NCBI GenBank assembly: GCA_026261815.1
Contig: JAMPIT010000884.1
Location: 15,770,210 to 15,834,209, forward strand
Source: Monarcha castaneiventris obscurior
Taxonomy: Eukaryota > Chordata > Aves > Passeriformes > Monarchidae
Length of the DNA: 64,000 bases
Reading direction: 5' to 3'
Positions 1-12,780 of this stretch are shown here, piece after piece. Numbering within the stretch: the stretch's first letter is position 1; the number at the start of each line of letters is the position of its first letter. The translations under genes were made by a program, and so were the position numbers. The notes beneath the pieces were generated by a model, which was given only the letters and a program-made list of their open reading frames with translations, had not been told where the DNA came from and ran no database searches.

Positions 1-1307
1 TAATTAGACAGAGTTTACCTTCCCACCTAATCAACACAATCAGCAGGTGAGCTTAAGAGTATTCATTAGACCCACTGTCTCGAGCAAGAGATTTGACTAA
101 ACCCTGAAAAAACACACCATGCTTTTGCAAGTGACAGTGCAATTTTACACCGTTTCTTCTCAATCCAGAAGCAGTAGTGTCAGGGGTGGGGAGGCTGCTT
201 ATCTTAGAGAATTTTGAGGTGTTTTTTTTCAATTTTATTCTGCCTGCCAAGGGAGGTTTTTGAAGGTAGTGTGTGATGGAATGAAGGGGGAGTCAAAGCC
301 TCCTCCACACACAGAGCACTGTGCTCCACCATGGCTAAACACAACTGGTACCCTGTTGTTGTTCAAAAACAACAAACATCTTTGCTGCCCCAAGATCACT
401 TCAGTGTACATCTCAGATGGCAGTTCCTCCAGGATACTCTGTTCTGCACCTTCCCAAGACTGTATCACAGTAAATCCTGAAAAATCCATTTTTTTCCTGA
501 GGTTTGCTGAATCTGGCAGAGCTGGTGAAAGAAATGCAGGTTCTCTTTGTGCAGTGCATAAATCCAGGTTCCAGGACAATCTCAACCTTAATAAAATCCC
601 CATTAAAGTCAGTTGCATGTTCTAATCCAGAGAAAATCCAGATCTATCCTTCCATCAATAAAATGCAAAACTACTCCAATCCCCAGTAAAACCCAACTAC
701 TCCAATCCCCCCAAAAAAAAAGGATTGAGATGCCATTCAGGAGTCGTGTAGCTACACGAGGTGATCCAGGTCTTCCAAGTAGGAACTGTGCTTAACTTAC
801 TGTAGCTGTGAAAAAAAATGCCCCACCATTTACATACAAAGAAGAAAATATAAATTCAAGGGTACCTTGTAGTACAGTTAAACAGCTTTAAGTTGTGTAA
901 CTTCCTGACTGCTGAGATGTTCTGCAGATAATGCTCTGAAGGTGGACATTAGTCTTAATCGGAAGAACATCTTGTTTTCTTTCTAAGGCTTTCACTTAGC
1001 CTCGTTTCCTGTGATACCTTCACACCAAGTCGTTCCTAAGTGCTCTCATTCACAGGGTACTTAAGCGTTCTCCTCACCAACCAAACAAGATTACTCACCT
1101 TCTTTAAGTTAGGCACACGTTTGCTGAGGCAGAGCCAAAACACACACACACACACATTCCTGACCAAGGACATGTTTTTCTTTCGTGAGCTGTTTTCACT
1201 CTGCAGTCCTAAGCAAAGTACTTAAAAAAACTTTTAGAAAACGAATTCATTTTGCCAAACATCTTCAAGAACTCCTTATTGAAACAAAACTCACAAATAT
1301 ATTTCAG
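1..1307. other. Non-coding stretch, no gene recognised
   Basis: This is AT-rich unique-looking sequence. Open frames of 121-127 codons overlap on opposite strands at 235-625, but neither contains a recognisable domain or convincing splice signals, so both are probably chance. A short CA repeat lies at 1141-1156. Confidence 0.7.
1141..1156. repeat. (CA)8 microsatellite
   Basis: Eight uninterrupted CA units follow an A-rich tetramer. It is short, so any length variation is probably modest. Confidence 0.95.
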
Positions 1308-1345
1308 ACATTTTCCAACACATGCCACTCTATGATTCTATGATC
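1308..1345 (+). mobile_element. CR1 LINE 3'-terminal remnant
   Basis: The segment reads TCCAACACATGCCACT followed by two ATTCTATGA-type units. Avian CR1 elements end with a similar TTCCAACC...CCATTCTATGATTCTATGAT sequence, whose 8-bp ATTCTATG repeat marks the 3' end. Only about 35-40 bases remain, in sense orientation, with no body upstream. This fits a severely 5'-truncated insertion or decay of the rest. The octamer repeat is the strongest evidence; chance similarity cannot be excluded at this length. Confidence 0.55.
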
Positions 1346-3977
1346 TATCAAGTGAAATACCATGAACGAGCAAATGCTAACAACTAGACATGATTTGAGC
1401 CAGAGGAATTTTTTAATCCACCTGCTGATATACATTTTACAGTTTCATACCATATAGCCTGCGAAATACCCAAGTCAAGGGACACCAATAACTAAAAAGC
1501 TTCTATCAAATTAATCTATTTGGTTCATACTCAAGAAGTCTCTGGATGACACACCCAAAGAAAAGGTGAGACAATTATCTTGCACTTCATCCTTAAAAGG
1601 AGCACAAAGTGCACCACAAATGAATTAACCTTATTTACCTCATTATTTCCTTAATCTCCCACAGATCATCTCATCGTTATCTGTACTTCCATACTGATCA
1701 CCAGGTGGCAGAAATTGAGGTTTGAGTACCAAACCCAAACGGTTGTGGAAATATAAACTTTCTCTTCTCTTCAAGGAGTCAATACCCATAACTTCTTTCA
1801 TAACTTTGTAACTAGAGACAGCTACTTCTAAACAGAGCAGTAGAACTTTCAACATTTTATAAGCAAACTAAACCATGCTTTTTCCATCGTTCTTTCCCAA
1901 TGTGAAATTCTGTTCTCTGTAGGAGGGGGGAAATGATCATTTTCAGAAATGTTCCTCACCGAGGGCAATCCTCATGGGCCTGTTCCATGGGATTAAGTAT
2001 GGGAACACTTAGAAGGTAAAGCCTGCATTAGCAAGCAAAAACAGCACCTAGTAAAGGGCTACCTATTTCCAGCCTGCTGGGAAAAGCTTGATCCTCTTTT
2101 CCATAACATAAACAAAGAAACAAAATGCTTTATTTCATTGCAACACTCAGGAAATGGCAAAAACTTTGAAGTTTTGGTTGACCAAAGTGCTGAGGACAAC
2201 TCTCCCCCATTATGCCACAAACATTTAAAAACCTACAGAAATCAAACCTGGATTTCTGAACAGCTCTGGAGCCCTGGCTCAGGGCTGTTAAAGCAGGAGG
2301 CATGAACAGCAGCCAAAACACTCATTGAAACCATATCAGGTATGGCACTGATTCAGAGGAAAGCATTAGATGTGCTGCATTTCCCTCTGCTTTCTAGAAA
2401 TTCTGGTTGCAGAAGCTCCCAGGGATTACTCAGCCTGGTTTTATTCAGCCCCTAGGATCAAAAGATGTTACAACCCAAGTGGATGTGGGCTGCAGACATT
2501 TTAAAGGAGACAAATGGCAAAAAGAAATCTCTTCCAGTGCAACCAGAAACATCATCTTCCATTTACAATCACCTGGAGAGACAACATGAAAACCACCACC
2601 CATCACAGACAGCAGCATCTCTTTGGTGCCCTTACAGCAAGCAAACCACAGCCCAGAACCACACGTGTACAAAAGCACATTTGAAATGTGCTGTAGGGTC
2701 ATCCTTAAGATTCAAATTCCCAACTCTTCCAGCTGACCAGGATGAAGACTGAAATTTGACAGAAAGGTGTCATAGGTTGCAGCTTATAGACATCTCATGT
2801 GCCCTTGAAAATCTCCCCTAAGATGTCATTTTTTATAGGCTTTACATATATATATATGTATGTACATGTGAATGGTTGAAGGGACATAGTTAAAATGGAA
2901 AAACAATAATTCTGGGTGGTTTAGCAAGACAGCTTCTTTTACACTTTCATTTTACCTATAAAATAAGTCCCTGAGTTTCTCCTCTAACAGCATTTAAGAG
3001 AGACCTAAAGCAGTTTTGTCTGTTACTTGAACTAGGGCAGCATTTGTTTTTTCACACTATTTTTCACTACTGCTGAGAAAAAGCACAAGCCTTGCTCAAA
3101 GTACAGCTTTAGTCCCTCTCATGAGTCGAACATGAAGCTGAATTTCTGACAATTTGTGTTAACAACAACTTGATGACAACCCAACAGGTGATATTCCACT
3201 ACGTAACAGGGAAAAAAGCAAGGCAGGTTCTGTTGTTTCCTTGTCAGCATACAAAAACACAGCACACATGTGAATGCTGCACGTGCAGACAGAACCCTGC
3301 TTTAAAATCTTGGTTCAGACCTTTTTTGGTTAATACTTCCACCACCCACCTGTCTATCCTATTGTCTCTATCAATTCTGGAATCAGTCATCAACATAAAC
3401 AGTGGCATTTTAGAAAAGAATGTCTTTCCAAGGATCCTTTAATTCCTCCATATATTTACTCCAAAGAAGGTCATGTCCTGTTTTACTTATTTTTTCCCCC
3501 CAACATTTTTGTTCTATGTTTTTCTTCATAGGAGACTGAAAGATAGAAATTCTGTACATTTTTGTGGGACAACTACATTGGGCAGACAGCCAATTCCTAA
3601 GCCAGTATCAGCAGCTAATTTATAGCTCAAAGAAAACTCTGAAGAGACAGGAGTTTGTGGGACAGAGGTGGGGTTTTTTGTTGGTGTTTTTTTTGTTTTG
3701 GCTTGGTTTTTTTGTTTGTTTCTTAAAACTGCAAAACTCTTTTGACAAGTTTGTCACCAGGCTCCCAAAGGAAGAGTAGAATTTAAGGCATCATCTGCTC
3801 TCTGCTATCCAGTCACACCATGCTGAACCCTCACCTACACCCCAGTCTCTGAGGATATCATATCCAACTTTGGTACACAGTAGAAGACCCACTGAGTGCT
3901 CCCTTTAAACTGACTATTGGTAGCCTATATCCTAAACCACATAATTTTTACTTCACCACTCATTTTCTTAACTTAGT
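1346..3977. other. Non-coding stretch with small simple repeats
   Basis: No coding exon is recognisable. Frames up to 95 codons near 2445-2752 overlap on both strands and lack domains. An AT-alternating tract sits at 2844-2870 and a strongly T/G-rich stretch at 3658-3722. The first solo LTR begins at the right edge. Confidence 0.7.
2844..2870. repeat. AT/GT alternating tract
   Basis: Alternating purine-pyrimidine sequence (ACATATATATATATGTATGT) that can fold back on itself. It is an ordinary microsatellite seed. Confidence 0.85.
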
Positions 3978-4231
3978 TGATGCCTTAGGTTTTAACTTTT
4001 ATATTTTACAATTTCTGTACTGCTTAGAGTGTAACTCTGAAGTTCCTTGTAGCCTGTAATTTCTGCTCTCTCGTGCTGGGCAGACACAACAAAGCCTCTC
4101 CAGGCTTTGCCTTCAAGGACAGCCAGGCTCTTCTAGGCCCAAAATGTGTAACCCAAAGCCTCTAAGGGGGGAGCAAGCTGAGGGGAATTCCATCATTGAA
4201 CTGGGGCTTTAATTGGAGAATTAACCATGGT

Positions 4232-4257
4232 ATGCAAATGAACCAAACCTATAAAGG
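4232..4257 (+). promoter_or_regulatory. LTR promoter core: octamer plus TATA box
   Basis: ATGCAAAT (POU/octamer consensus) at 4232-4239 is followed 10 bases later by TATAAAGG at 4250-4257. This is the expected core of the LTR's RNA polymerase II promoter, with transcription predicted rightward from about 4280. Both motifs survive in the second copy, except that its TATA box reads TATAAAAG. Activity is inferred, not shown. Confidence 0.65.
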
Positions 4258-4346
4258 TGTGAAGAACTCGTGACCTGGGGTCCATCTTGGGGTCCATTTT
4301 TGGAGGCAGCCTCTGGCTCCCCCAGGGTGCACCTTGAAGGCTTTCA

Positions 4347-4352
4347 AATAAA
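4347..4352 (+). terminator. LTR polyadenylation signal AATAAA
   Basis: Canonical hexamer about 95 bases downstream of the LTR TATA box and followed by T-rich sequence, as expected for the end of the R region. It could also end host transcripts running rightward through the element. Confidence 0.6.
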
Positions 4353-4415
4353 CACCGACCTTTATTCCCTTACTCTTGTCTAGTCTCTGTTTCTAGGTGG
4401 CTGGAGAAGGCATCA

Positions 4416-6478
4416 TAGTTCTCTTCAGTTTCAATGTGTGGAGCTGTAAGGAATAAAATACAAGCCAAACAACATTTCCCCCAGACTGGGACTTTGCTAC
4501 AAGGCTGAAACTGACACTTAAAACAAAAAAAAAAAAAAAAGGTTTTGGAAGCAAAGGTTTTCTGGCAGGCATCAGGAGGACAACTAGAGTTCTACAAGTG
4601 GGGAATGTACTGAGCATCAAATACCTAACTTTGACAAATGCTGTGTTGACAGCACGCACCCAGCACAACTTCGTGCCAGGCTGAGAGCAGGATGGGGCTG
4701 AAGGTTGTGTGGCAATATGAAGGCACAACACAACCACGAAGCTGTCCAAGCCACACACTTAAAGATAAAACCCAAAATAAGGCAGGAAACAAATGGCAGA
4801 GCCTTGAAGCTGCTTGTTGCAGAGCAAGGAGGGTGGCTGGGCAAGTGGACATGGAGCATCTATGGATGTTCACTCTGGCTGAGACCCCCTCTGCCCTCAG
4901 CTTGTCCCCAAGCACTGCAGTGAGGGAGCCAGCAGAAAGCCACTTTTCCTGAGCACAGCTCCTGGTCAAGCCCAGCAACCAAGCAAAAACACAAGGCAAA
5001 CTTCCCTCTTTTCATTTCAGACCAGAATGGTTCACGTGGCTTATTAATGAAGCACGGGGAAATGTCAGAATAGACAGAGACTCTTCCATAGAATCCCAAA
5101 GACAGGCTCCTACAGCAACCAGCAGCAACTAAAGAACACTCTTCATGCAAAAGAGGGCAGCATGTAACAGATGTCTTGTATTTCAACAAACCAATTAATT
5201 GTGTCTCAGAAACAGGGGAGAGAAGAAAACAGAAACAACACTTCTTAAAAGAAACAGATCTACTGAAGAAAGTTTCTTTTGACACATTTTAGTTGAAATA
5301 CATTTGGGAAAATATTGGAATGAGCCACTTGGAAAAAACCACACAGTATCAACAAAAAATACTGCATCTTTTTGATTTGGTAGGAATCTACTTTATTCCA
5401 CAGGTTTTGAGACCTGTTTTAAGATTCCATAGGTTTAGTATTACATCACTGACTGTTCATAATGAAATTCCAGGCAGTAGCAAAAACAGATTTAATGATA
5501 GCACCGCACAAGGTATGGATACGGGGCCCTTTGAGCAGATTTCCTGATAGGAATGTTGACTATGGGTTAAAACAACACAGTTGTGTGGCTCACTTGTGCA
5601 TGCTAAAATGTCATGTGACAGAGCACAAGTTATGCTATTACTTGAATCTATCTTAAAGAGTTAATCTAATTCCACCCTTTGCTGGATTTTTCAAAAGATT
5701 TGTCATTTGCTACAGCTCTGTGATGCTGTCAGCCGCTGTAAAAAGTATTTTTCCTGTTTTCATATCCCATCCATCTCCTTGATAAATAATATTTTGATGG
5801 CTTTAGTAACATGTTTGATGTTAGTTGCACTGGGAGATTAGTGCCCTTCAAAGCACAGCGGGACAGAGTGGACAAAGCACTTGGCTGGCATCACCTCCAG
5901 TTTGGGGCTGTCACAGGAAACATTCTTCTTTTTTGTGCTTCAGTTTGTCAGAGTGAGAAAAGGGGAAACAACACCAAACTCCTCTGTCAAGAACTGTGAG
6001 ATTGACACAGAAAAAGCTCGATCATAAAGCCATTTTACACTACAGAAAGAAGGTAACTTTTAAAGATTTCTTTGAAAATAAATACTGAGAAAGCCACTTA
6101 ACACCCTGCAGCAACAACAGGGTTTAAAGTTTTTCAGAATCATCATCTATTTTCTGCAGGTAGATTACCTGAGTCTGGGAAAGATGATCCACTGGAGTCC
6201 AACACCATATAAACTGGCAGTCATTGTATAGGAATTTTATGAACTCCAAGATATTCACTGTAACACCATTTGCACTGGGACTAACACAGAGTTTGATATA
6301 GTATCTCCAACTGTTGCTTTCATAGTTGACCAAGAAATAATTCTGATTAGAGCTGTTCAGTTTCATGTTTTTATGCCAGGAGCAGATAAAGAAAGCAAAA
6401 CATTGCAGAAATACCAAGTTTTAAAAAAAAGTCTTTGGAACAATGTATTTGAAGAACCACCTTTTCTTTAAAACACAG
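4416..6478. other. Non-coding stretch, no gene recognised
   Basis: Immediately right of the LTR is an A16 run at 4525-4540. Between about 4393 and 5285 several frames of 80-141 codons overlap on both strands. They share no domain and use conflicting frames, which is typical of a locally stop-poor non-coding segment. Confidence 0.65.
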
Positions 6479-6652
6479 GACAGGACTTTGTTGCCAGACC
6501 TGGAACAAGTCATGGATAATCCCAGGCTGACATTTGAGGACCAGGATAGAATAAAAGAAACAAATGAGCTATTGAAAATCTCCTCCTTTGAATACAACGA
6601 TGTTACTGTGGGTCACCCAGTGATCCATGTCCCAGGCATCAGACAGACCTGA
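6479..6652 (+). CDS. Weak candidate terminal coding exon, unknown product
   Basis: A pyrimidine-rich stretch ending ACACAG (AG at 6477-6478) is followed by an open frame in phase 0 of 57 codons, ending with TGA at 6650-6652. The peptide starts DRTLLPDLEQ and ends HVPGIRQT. It is rich in charged residues (D, E, K, R), with few of the Cys/Phe/Leu runs typical of translated AT-rich intron. That composition and the acceptor-like start make it the most exon-like segment in the first 37 kb. I do not recognise the protein, there is no partner exon nearby, and it lies on the opposite strand to the promoter inferred at 37.6 kb. It is most likely chance, or a pseudogene piece. Confidence 0.15.
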   Translation, partial: DRTLLPDLEQVMDNPRLTFEDQDRIKETNELLKISSFEYNDVTVGHPVIHVPGIRQT

Positions 6653-9140
6653 GCTCACAGCAGCTTCTCCCATCAGGGTCTTGACAATGCTGGGAAGATT
6701 CACACCTAAGAAGGTGCTTCCACCCAGTGGAGCTACTCCTCACCCCTGGGATGCAGGGAAAGGACACAGCCCAACTTGGATCCTGCAGCAGCTCAGGCTC
6801 CCACAGAATTCAGTTCCCATTTTGTGTGAATTTCAGGCAAGCACAGCACACAGATCAGCGTTATTCAGCTTATTATGTACATACAAAAGAGAAAGGAACC
6901 CAAGCACAGAAATAAATTTCTGATACAGAAAAAATGTGTGTGGATGAGAACAGAAAGGAGAACAAAGCAGACCCCATCTTTCCCTCTTCAAAGGATACAA
7001 TTTTGGTTAAAACCTGATGTAAGACAGAAGATATGAAGCCCCTGCTAAGCCTACACTTAGTGCCTTGCTGTTTTGTGCAGCTGAGCAAAACTGTATCTTT
7101 AGATGAATTTTTTTGGAAAGCTTTTAATGATTTTGGCTGCCTGTATTAAGCTGCTGTAACATTTGATTTCCAGGGTAATGACAGCCAGGTCTAAAATATC
7201 CTAATCAGACATCCAAAAATCAAGGCCTTTCAAAAATAACTTGGAAAAAAACCTGCCCTTTCTTTTGGCATCTTCTCTTTGACAGAAAGAGCATCCACTT
7301 GCCAAATTAAGGAGAAATATGAAGGAACAAACAGACCCTTGACCTATAGCCAGACTATTGTTATGCATTCCATAACTGTGTGACAGTGTAAAACATGAAT
7401 TTAACAAGACTGGTTGGGAGCTTTCTATTGTGCATGCACACTCATTCTAGTGATTTTTTTATGATGTTTTTTGTTCAACTGGTCCATTTTACTCTAGAAG
7501 CATGCAGCAGTTACATGAAAACTCACCAATTTCTGTGCAGTTGTCCCCCCTGCCAACAGTGACAAGTCAAAATAAGCAGGTCTGAAATATTTCTCTGTTA
7601 GAGTTACATTATCCTGCACTGATTGACACAGCATTCAAATGGAATCAATCCAAATCATCAAGAATACCAGGGTGTGGAAGGAAAATGGTCTGCATTTATG
7701 CTTTAAAGGTTCATACAGGATTCACAGATGTGAAGTAGCCTAGGGCACTGGACATCCAGTGAGATGGTGCGTTATGGCCAGAGATTATTGCTAAAAACAG
7801 TCAACAGCCAGAAAATCAGCAAGTCTGCCAAATCTGAGGACAGACTAAAACTGGATAGGAGAGAAGCTTCACCATCAGTTTCAGCAGGGCCAAAAACTCA
7901 GCATCTGTTTCTTACATGTTAACTTTCACTTTCCTTAGAAATCACTAAAACCATTTCTTGATTTTAAAGGAATCAAAAACACTTATTCCCACCATATTTT
8001 TTATGTCTTTTTATATGTGTATAAAGAGCCTGGTCTCCAATAAAATCTGTTCTTAAATCTAAATTCTGTGGTGTTTCATAGGCAAACTGTTTCATGATCT
8101 GATCCAAAACTCACTGAAGACTTTCCATCAGGCTCGTCACCGTGTGACTACTGAAAACAAGTGCTGCTAAATTATACCCTTACATCTTTATTTCTGTAAA
8201 GCAGCCAGAACCATCCACGTCAGGGAATGGAGCTCAAGGACTTCCCTGCTCTGTGGAGCCTCAGACTGCAGCTTTATTAACCTGACTACAGCTCCTTAGA
8301 GGACTTCTTTCCATTGGAAGTTACGAAAATAAATGTAAAATATATGCTTACACATCATAAAAGTGAGGTTTTGTTTCATTTTAGACTACGAGATTAAAAA
8401 AATTATGCCATGAAAAATAAAATGGAGCTTACAAACCCCTAAACAATAAAGGGTTATGCACTATGGAGCTGTTTCTGGTCAGCTTCTCTCATAGAAATGA
8501 AAAAGGCATCAAAAAGTACAAAGTCAGCATCTCTGATATTTGTCAACTTCTCTGTACCCTTTCTGTATGCAGCAGTTGCATACATTAGGGTTGTTTTCCA
8601 GCTGACCAGAAAAGACCCCAAAAGATTGTGAGGTAACTAATCCACTAGATATGAGTAAGATTTCTGATTTTCCCTTTCCCATTCCAAGTGTAAATTAAAA
8701 TCTCCAAGCTCACTATACTTCAGTCTGCATAATCCAAATTACACTTTCAAGAAGCTCTGGCACAAAACCCACCTTTGAAAATATCTTGGAGACCTTTTAC
8801 ATGAAGCATTTTTACATGTGGTGTATTATTATCAATGACACTTTGCCAAATGTAAAAGGGCTCCATGTTTGAACATGAGATTATTCTTACTTATAGGAGA
8901 CCTTTTTTTCCAATCAGCTAACTAACCACGTACTTGAAAGGCTGTGGTCAGCTTTAACTTCTGATCCCCACGTTTCTGAGGATATTTACCAAGTGTTCCA
9001 ACAAAACTCCTCACTACACTGCACGCCTACCATAGCACCAGACAGCTTTCTCCACGTGACCAATAACTTGTGTCAAAATTAAACTGCCTTACCTCAAAAC
9101 CAGAAAACTCCTGTTTATATATAAATGCTAGCAGTTCTAA
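6653..9140. other. Non-coding stretch, nothing recognised
   Basis: Open frames do not exceed 98 codons and none resembles a known protein. The segment around 8330-8450 is very AT-rich. No transposon or tandem structure was recognised. Confidence 0.7.
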
Positions 9141-9468
9141 GAGAGGGAAAGCACAATTTCAGCACATAATTACACCTCAGTTTATTACACAGTGATGGTC
9201 TGCTCAAGAGAAACTTGCATTCTTTACTTGTAAACCTCAAATTTTCCATCCTCAAGGTACAATGACAGTTTTTCTTTCTTCTCTGCTTTTAAGACAGTAC
9301 AGAGAGAGAGAAAGCACAATTTCAGCACATAATTACACCTCAGTTTACTACATGGTGATGGTCTGTTTAAGAGAAACTTACATTCTCTACTTGTAAACCT
9401 CAAATTTTCCATCCTCAAGGTACAATGACAGTTTTTCTTTCTTCTCTGCTTTTAGGACAGTACAGACT
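9141..9468. repeat. Two-copy tandem duplication, period 163 bp
   Basis: The sequence from about 9141 to 9303 repeats almost exactly at 9304-9468. AAAGCACAATTTCAGCACAT starts at 9148 and again at 9311. By eye the copies differ at about eight positions, roughly 95% identity, with the right half nearly invariant. A GAGAGAG tract sits at the junction, where slippage or unequal exchange could have started the duplication. No coding content is apparent. Confidence 0.95.
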
Positions 9469-10334
9469 GACTGCTGACTTTCACACTGGCTCTCCCCACA
9501 AGTGAGAACTTCCCTCACTGTAAAAAAAGTCTCTCTTGAAAAATGAGTTCATGCTTACCTGAATTCCCTTTGTACAGCAAGAAACTCCCCAGACGCAACA
9601 GAACATTTTCAAATTCCAGGGCCACGAAAGGGTTATAATTGTGGCTCCATCTCTCTGTGTTATAAAGAACCCAAGAGAATGACATCTCCCCCTCAGCAGG
9701 AGGGACAGGACTGCCCCATGGCTGAAGGAGGATGCATCACTGCTGTCCCAACCCTAGGTGCATGCCAAACAGAGCCTGGCTGGGCACAACAGAAACAACA
9801 CGAGTAATTCACAGCAGCAACTGTCAGTACGAAACAGCAAAGGGCACTCAGACAGAGAGGAGGATGAAGCCACTCTCTCACTCCCCTGATCCTGCAGCCA
9901 TGGAAGATGAAATATGTCCCACATGCTGGGCAGCAGAGTTAAAATTCACCTGTTTCCTGGCACTGGTGTCAAACAGCTCAAGAAGTGGACTGCAGAAGGC
10001 CTCCATGCTTGGTGCTTGCTGCTGGCCAGTCCTGCTCCTCCAGGGCCATTCTTTCTGCCCAGCTCTCCCCTGTGATGTACACGGGCATTCCTAGCAGGTA
10101 GCAAGATCCCTAAATGTCAAAAAAGCCCAACTCTTGTGTTCAATCACACCCAAAATGCCGCTATCATTATGGCCATCAGCCATGGATTTCAAAAACTGGA
10201 GTCCCAGTCCTTTGCCAGAGGATACAGGGGAAAATTTGAAGGGAATGGTAGGTCTGCCAAATTGTAGGCAGTACTTTACTCATTAGATAACCTTTTCTCT
10301 CAGATCTCTTTGTTAGTGCATCTGGGGGAAAGGG

Positions 10335-10350
10335 AAAAAAAAAAAAAAAA
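10335..10350. repeat. A16 homopolymer
   Basis: Uninterrupted run of 16 A within a purine-rich stretch. There is no polyadenylation signal or target duplication to suggest a retrocopy tail. Confidence 0.9.
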
Positions 10351-11820
10351 CCACCAAAAACATTTGTGCAGCTTTAGTAGTTCAATTCTGCTGTCTTAAG
10401 AGATGTTAATGTCACACATAAATCTCCATGTTTTACTAATGGCATCATATATCTTCCCAGGCACTTCTAACTCACCCCTTGTTGTGCTATCTATGTACTT
10501 TATCACATCAGGCTACTCTGTGTCAGGTATTAATATTAAGACACGGTGCCTTGTCTTTCATAGGAAAGTACATGTCCTTATCTAAATTGCTGAGACTAAT
10601 AACTTGAAATATTGTCCCTGCAAACATACTTGAATGGTGGATATTCAGATAACCAGAGCTTTTTTCTTTTCCCTCCCCTTCCCTCCCAGTGAGCGAACAT
10701 AAATTAAGTCTCCACAGGAGTTAACCCAAGAATAAGCTGCACTCCCAATCTGCAGGCAGGGAGGGATGCTGTCCTGTACCAGCATCCTTGGTGTCCCATC
10801 TGACTGGGACCACACACCCACACCAGGCAGGACTCCCAAGGGTGCCACAGTCCTTTTGTTCACAAACACAAGCTGCTTTCCCCCTGGAAGCTTCTCTGTT
10901 GCAAGTAAATATTACTGTACACAGTCCCTACTGCTTAATCCAGCTGGTGGGCTCCGTGCCTTGAAACTTGGGACACCTGACAGTTAAATTGTTTACAACT
11001 GGCCCAAGGATGCCCCCTCTGCTTATTATTTCTTTGATCCAGATAAGCCTTTGGTTGTTTAATCAGTCACAATGCTAAAGCAGAAGGAGAGAACATTGAA
11101 AAGCCTTACAACCCCACACACTTAATTTAGCCTAAAAGTAATTTCTGGGCAGAAAGGGAAAATTTAATTAACTCTTCTCTATAAAAATGTATAGTAAGAT
11201 GTGTAGCAAGATCTTATACATTCCTTTGAAGTTTGTCATACATTCCTGAATACCTCTGACAGCCTAAGAAGTTATGTGTCTGCTTCTGATTAGATAATTG
11301 AAATAAATCTACACCAAATAAATTCAGATCTCTTAAAATAAACTGCAGAGGTGCATGAACTTTGTAAAACGCATGTAGTACTTCAACCAAAAGGCATTTT
11401 TGCAAAAATCAGCTATCATGAAGGAATTTATTTCTTTTTTTTTATGCATGGGGTCTGCAGCTAGTGTCCAAATTCTAATCCAGACTTAATTCCAGTCAGT
11501 ATCAACGACAGTTATGTGAACTGCAAACCACTGCAGCAGAGGGAAATCATATCTTTTACACTTACTACTTTCTTCATTTCACACCTAACAGTTAAATGCT
11601 CTTTAAAAATGACAGGTAGGACCGTGTCAGTCACTTACTCCAAGTCCAGCAGATATTTGCCTGCTATTTCAACTTGAGACAACACTCTCAAAGCTGACTG
11701 AACCTAGAGGAAAGAGCACTGCTGCACGTGGTCAATCTCGATTCACTGCTTCCAACTCAACATGCCACCAACCAATCGTGTTGCAATATTGTTTTGGCCA
11801 GACTACAAAGCTTGGAAAGG

Positions 11821-11836
11821 TGTGTGTGTGTATATA
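11821..11836. repeat. TG/TA dinucleotide tract
   Basis: Five TG units followed by TATATA, with further TATATA-like sequence just downstream. It is a simple repeat in AT-rich surroundings. Confidence 0.85.
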
Positions 11837-12780
11837 ACAGTAATATATAGTACAATGCAATATAATACACAGACCCAGACATATGACATAAAATGGAAGA
11901 TGGCAATAAAATTGCATGTATTGCTTGGCAATACATGAAGAGAACAAGGAGAATTTGAGTACAACTGGGTAATACCTGGTTAAAGCTATGTTCCTAAGAC
12001 TCAGAGAGAGCACACAGACTTCAAAGCTGATGAGTGAAGCTTGTGAAGCTGAGAGTGACCACGCAAACCCGAGTCCTGCTGATCAGATGGATCTTATCAG
12101 ACTGATCAATCAGGTAGCCTTGCCAATCATTGTGCAATGTTTGTGAAGTCACAAACAGGACGACACTCAGAAGATTCAAGATGGATCATCTTGATAAAAG
12201 TCCTCATAAACAGTTTACAGCAAGATGACCAAACAGACACACGGACATGCTGCAGTTTCAACTGTGTGACAGATCTTGCTAAAATGCTGAGATGGTATCA
12301 CACTTCAAACAGCCAGAACATTTTTGGAAACACGTTCTCCAGCTCACAGTCATGGGGAGATAATTCCCCTTGTCCTTGCTCCTGGGACACCGTCAGATCC
12401 AAAAGCAGGCAAAGAGGGCAAGCACAGGCAGAGGGATGGCACAGAACAAGGGTTGCAATCACTCAGCCATCTCTCCACGTTGCTCAGGAGCAGGTCCAGT
12501 CCAAAGCACAACTGGTGATGACAAGATAAACACAGACCTGCAGAATATCCCAGGCCACCAGCCCTGCACGAAGGTACATGAAGTCATAGACGTGATGAAG
12601 TGCCTGACATTTACAGGGAGACATCTAAAGAAGGTGATGAAAGATGCAACAGAGAAGCCTATGCCAGCACTCATTTGAAAACACAACTTCGAATTACAAA
12701 AGAACAACTTAAAAATGTGTCGTGGAATCCAACTGAGAAGTCAAGACTCATCAAATTCATGGGCAGAGAAATTGGAAGCA

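Larger units (their letters stand above)
3978..4415 (+). mobile_element. Solo LTR of an endogenous retrovirus, copy A
   Basis: A 438-bp element with perfect 9-bp terminal inverted repeats, TGATGCCTT at the left and AAGGCATCA at the right. It is flanked by a 4-bp direct repeat, TAGT (3974-3977 and 4416-4419), which looks like a target-site duplication. Inside are an octamer ATGCAAAT (4232-4239), a TATA box TATAAAGG (4250-4257) and a polyadenylation signal AATAAA (4347-4352), in U3-R-U5 order on the plus strand. No gag, pol or env sequence adjoins it, so it is a solo LTR left by recombination of a provirus. A copy about 97% identical by eye lies at 26540-26978. The family name could not be assigned. 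Confidence 0.88.
9469..12780. other. Non-coding stretch, no gene recognised
   Basis: The sequence looks unique, with an A16 run at 10335-10350 and a short TG/TA tract at 11821-11836. Frames of 120-130 codons at 9732-10094 and 12137-12529 overlap frames on the other strand or in other phases and have no domain. Confidence 0.7.

Noticed and set aside
5087..5096. CATAGAATC as a minus-strand CR1 tail
   Set aside because: Only one octamer-like unit is present and the adjacent sequence does not follow the CR1 3' end.
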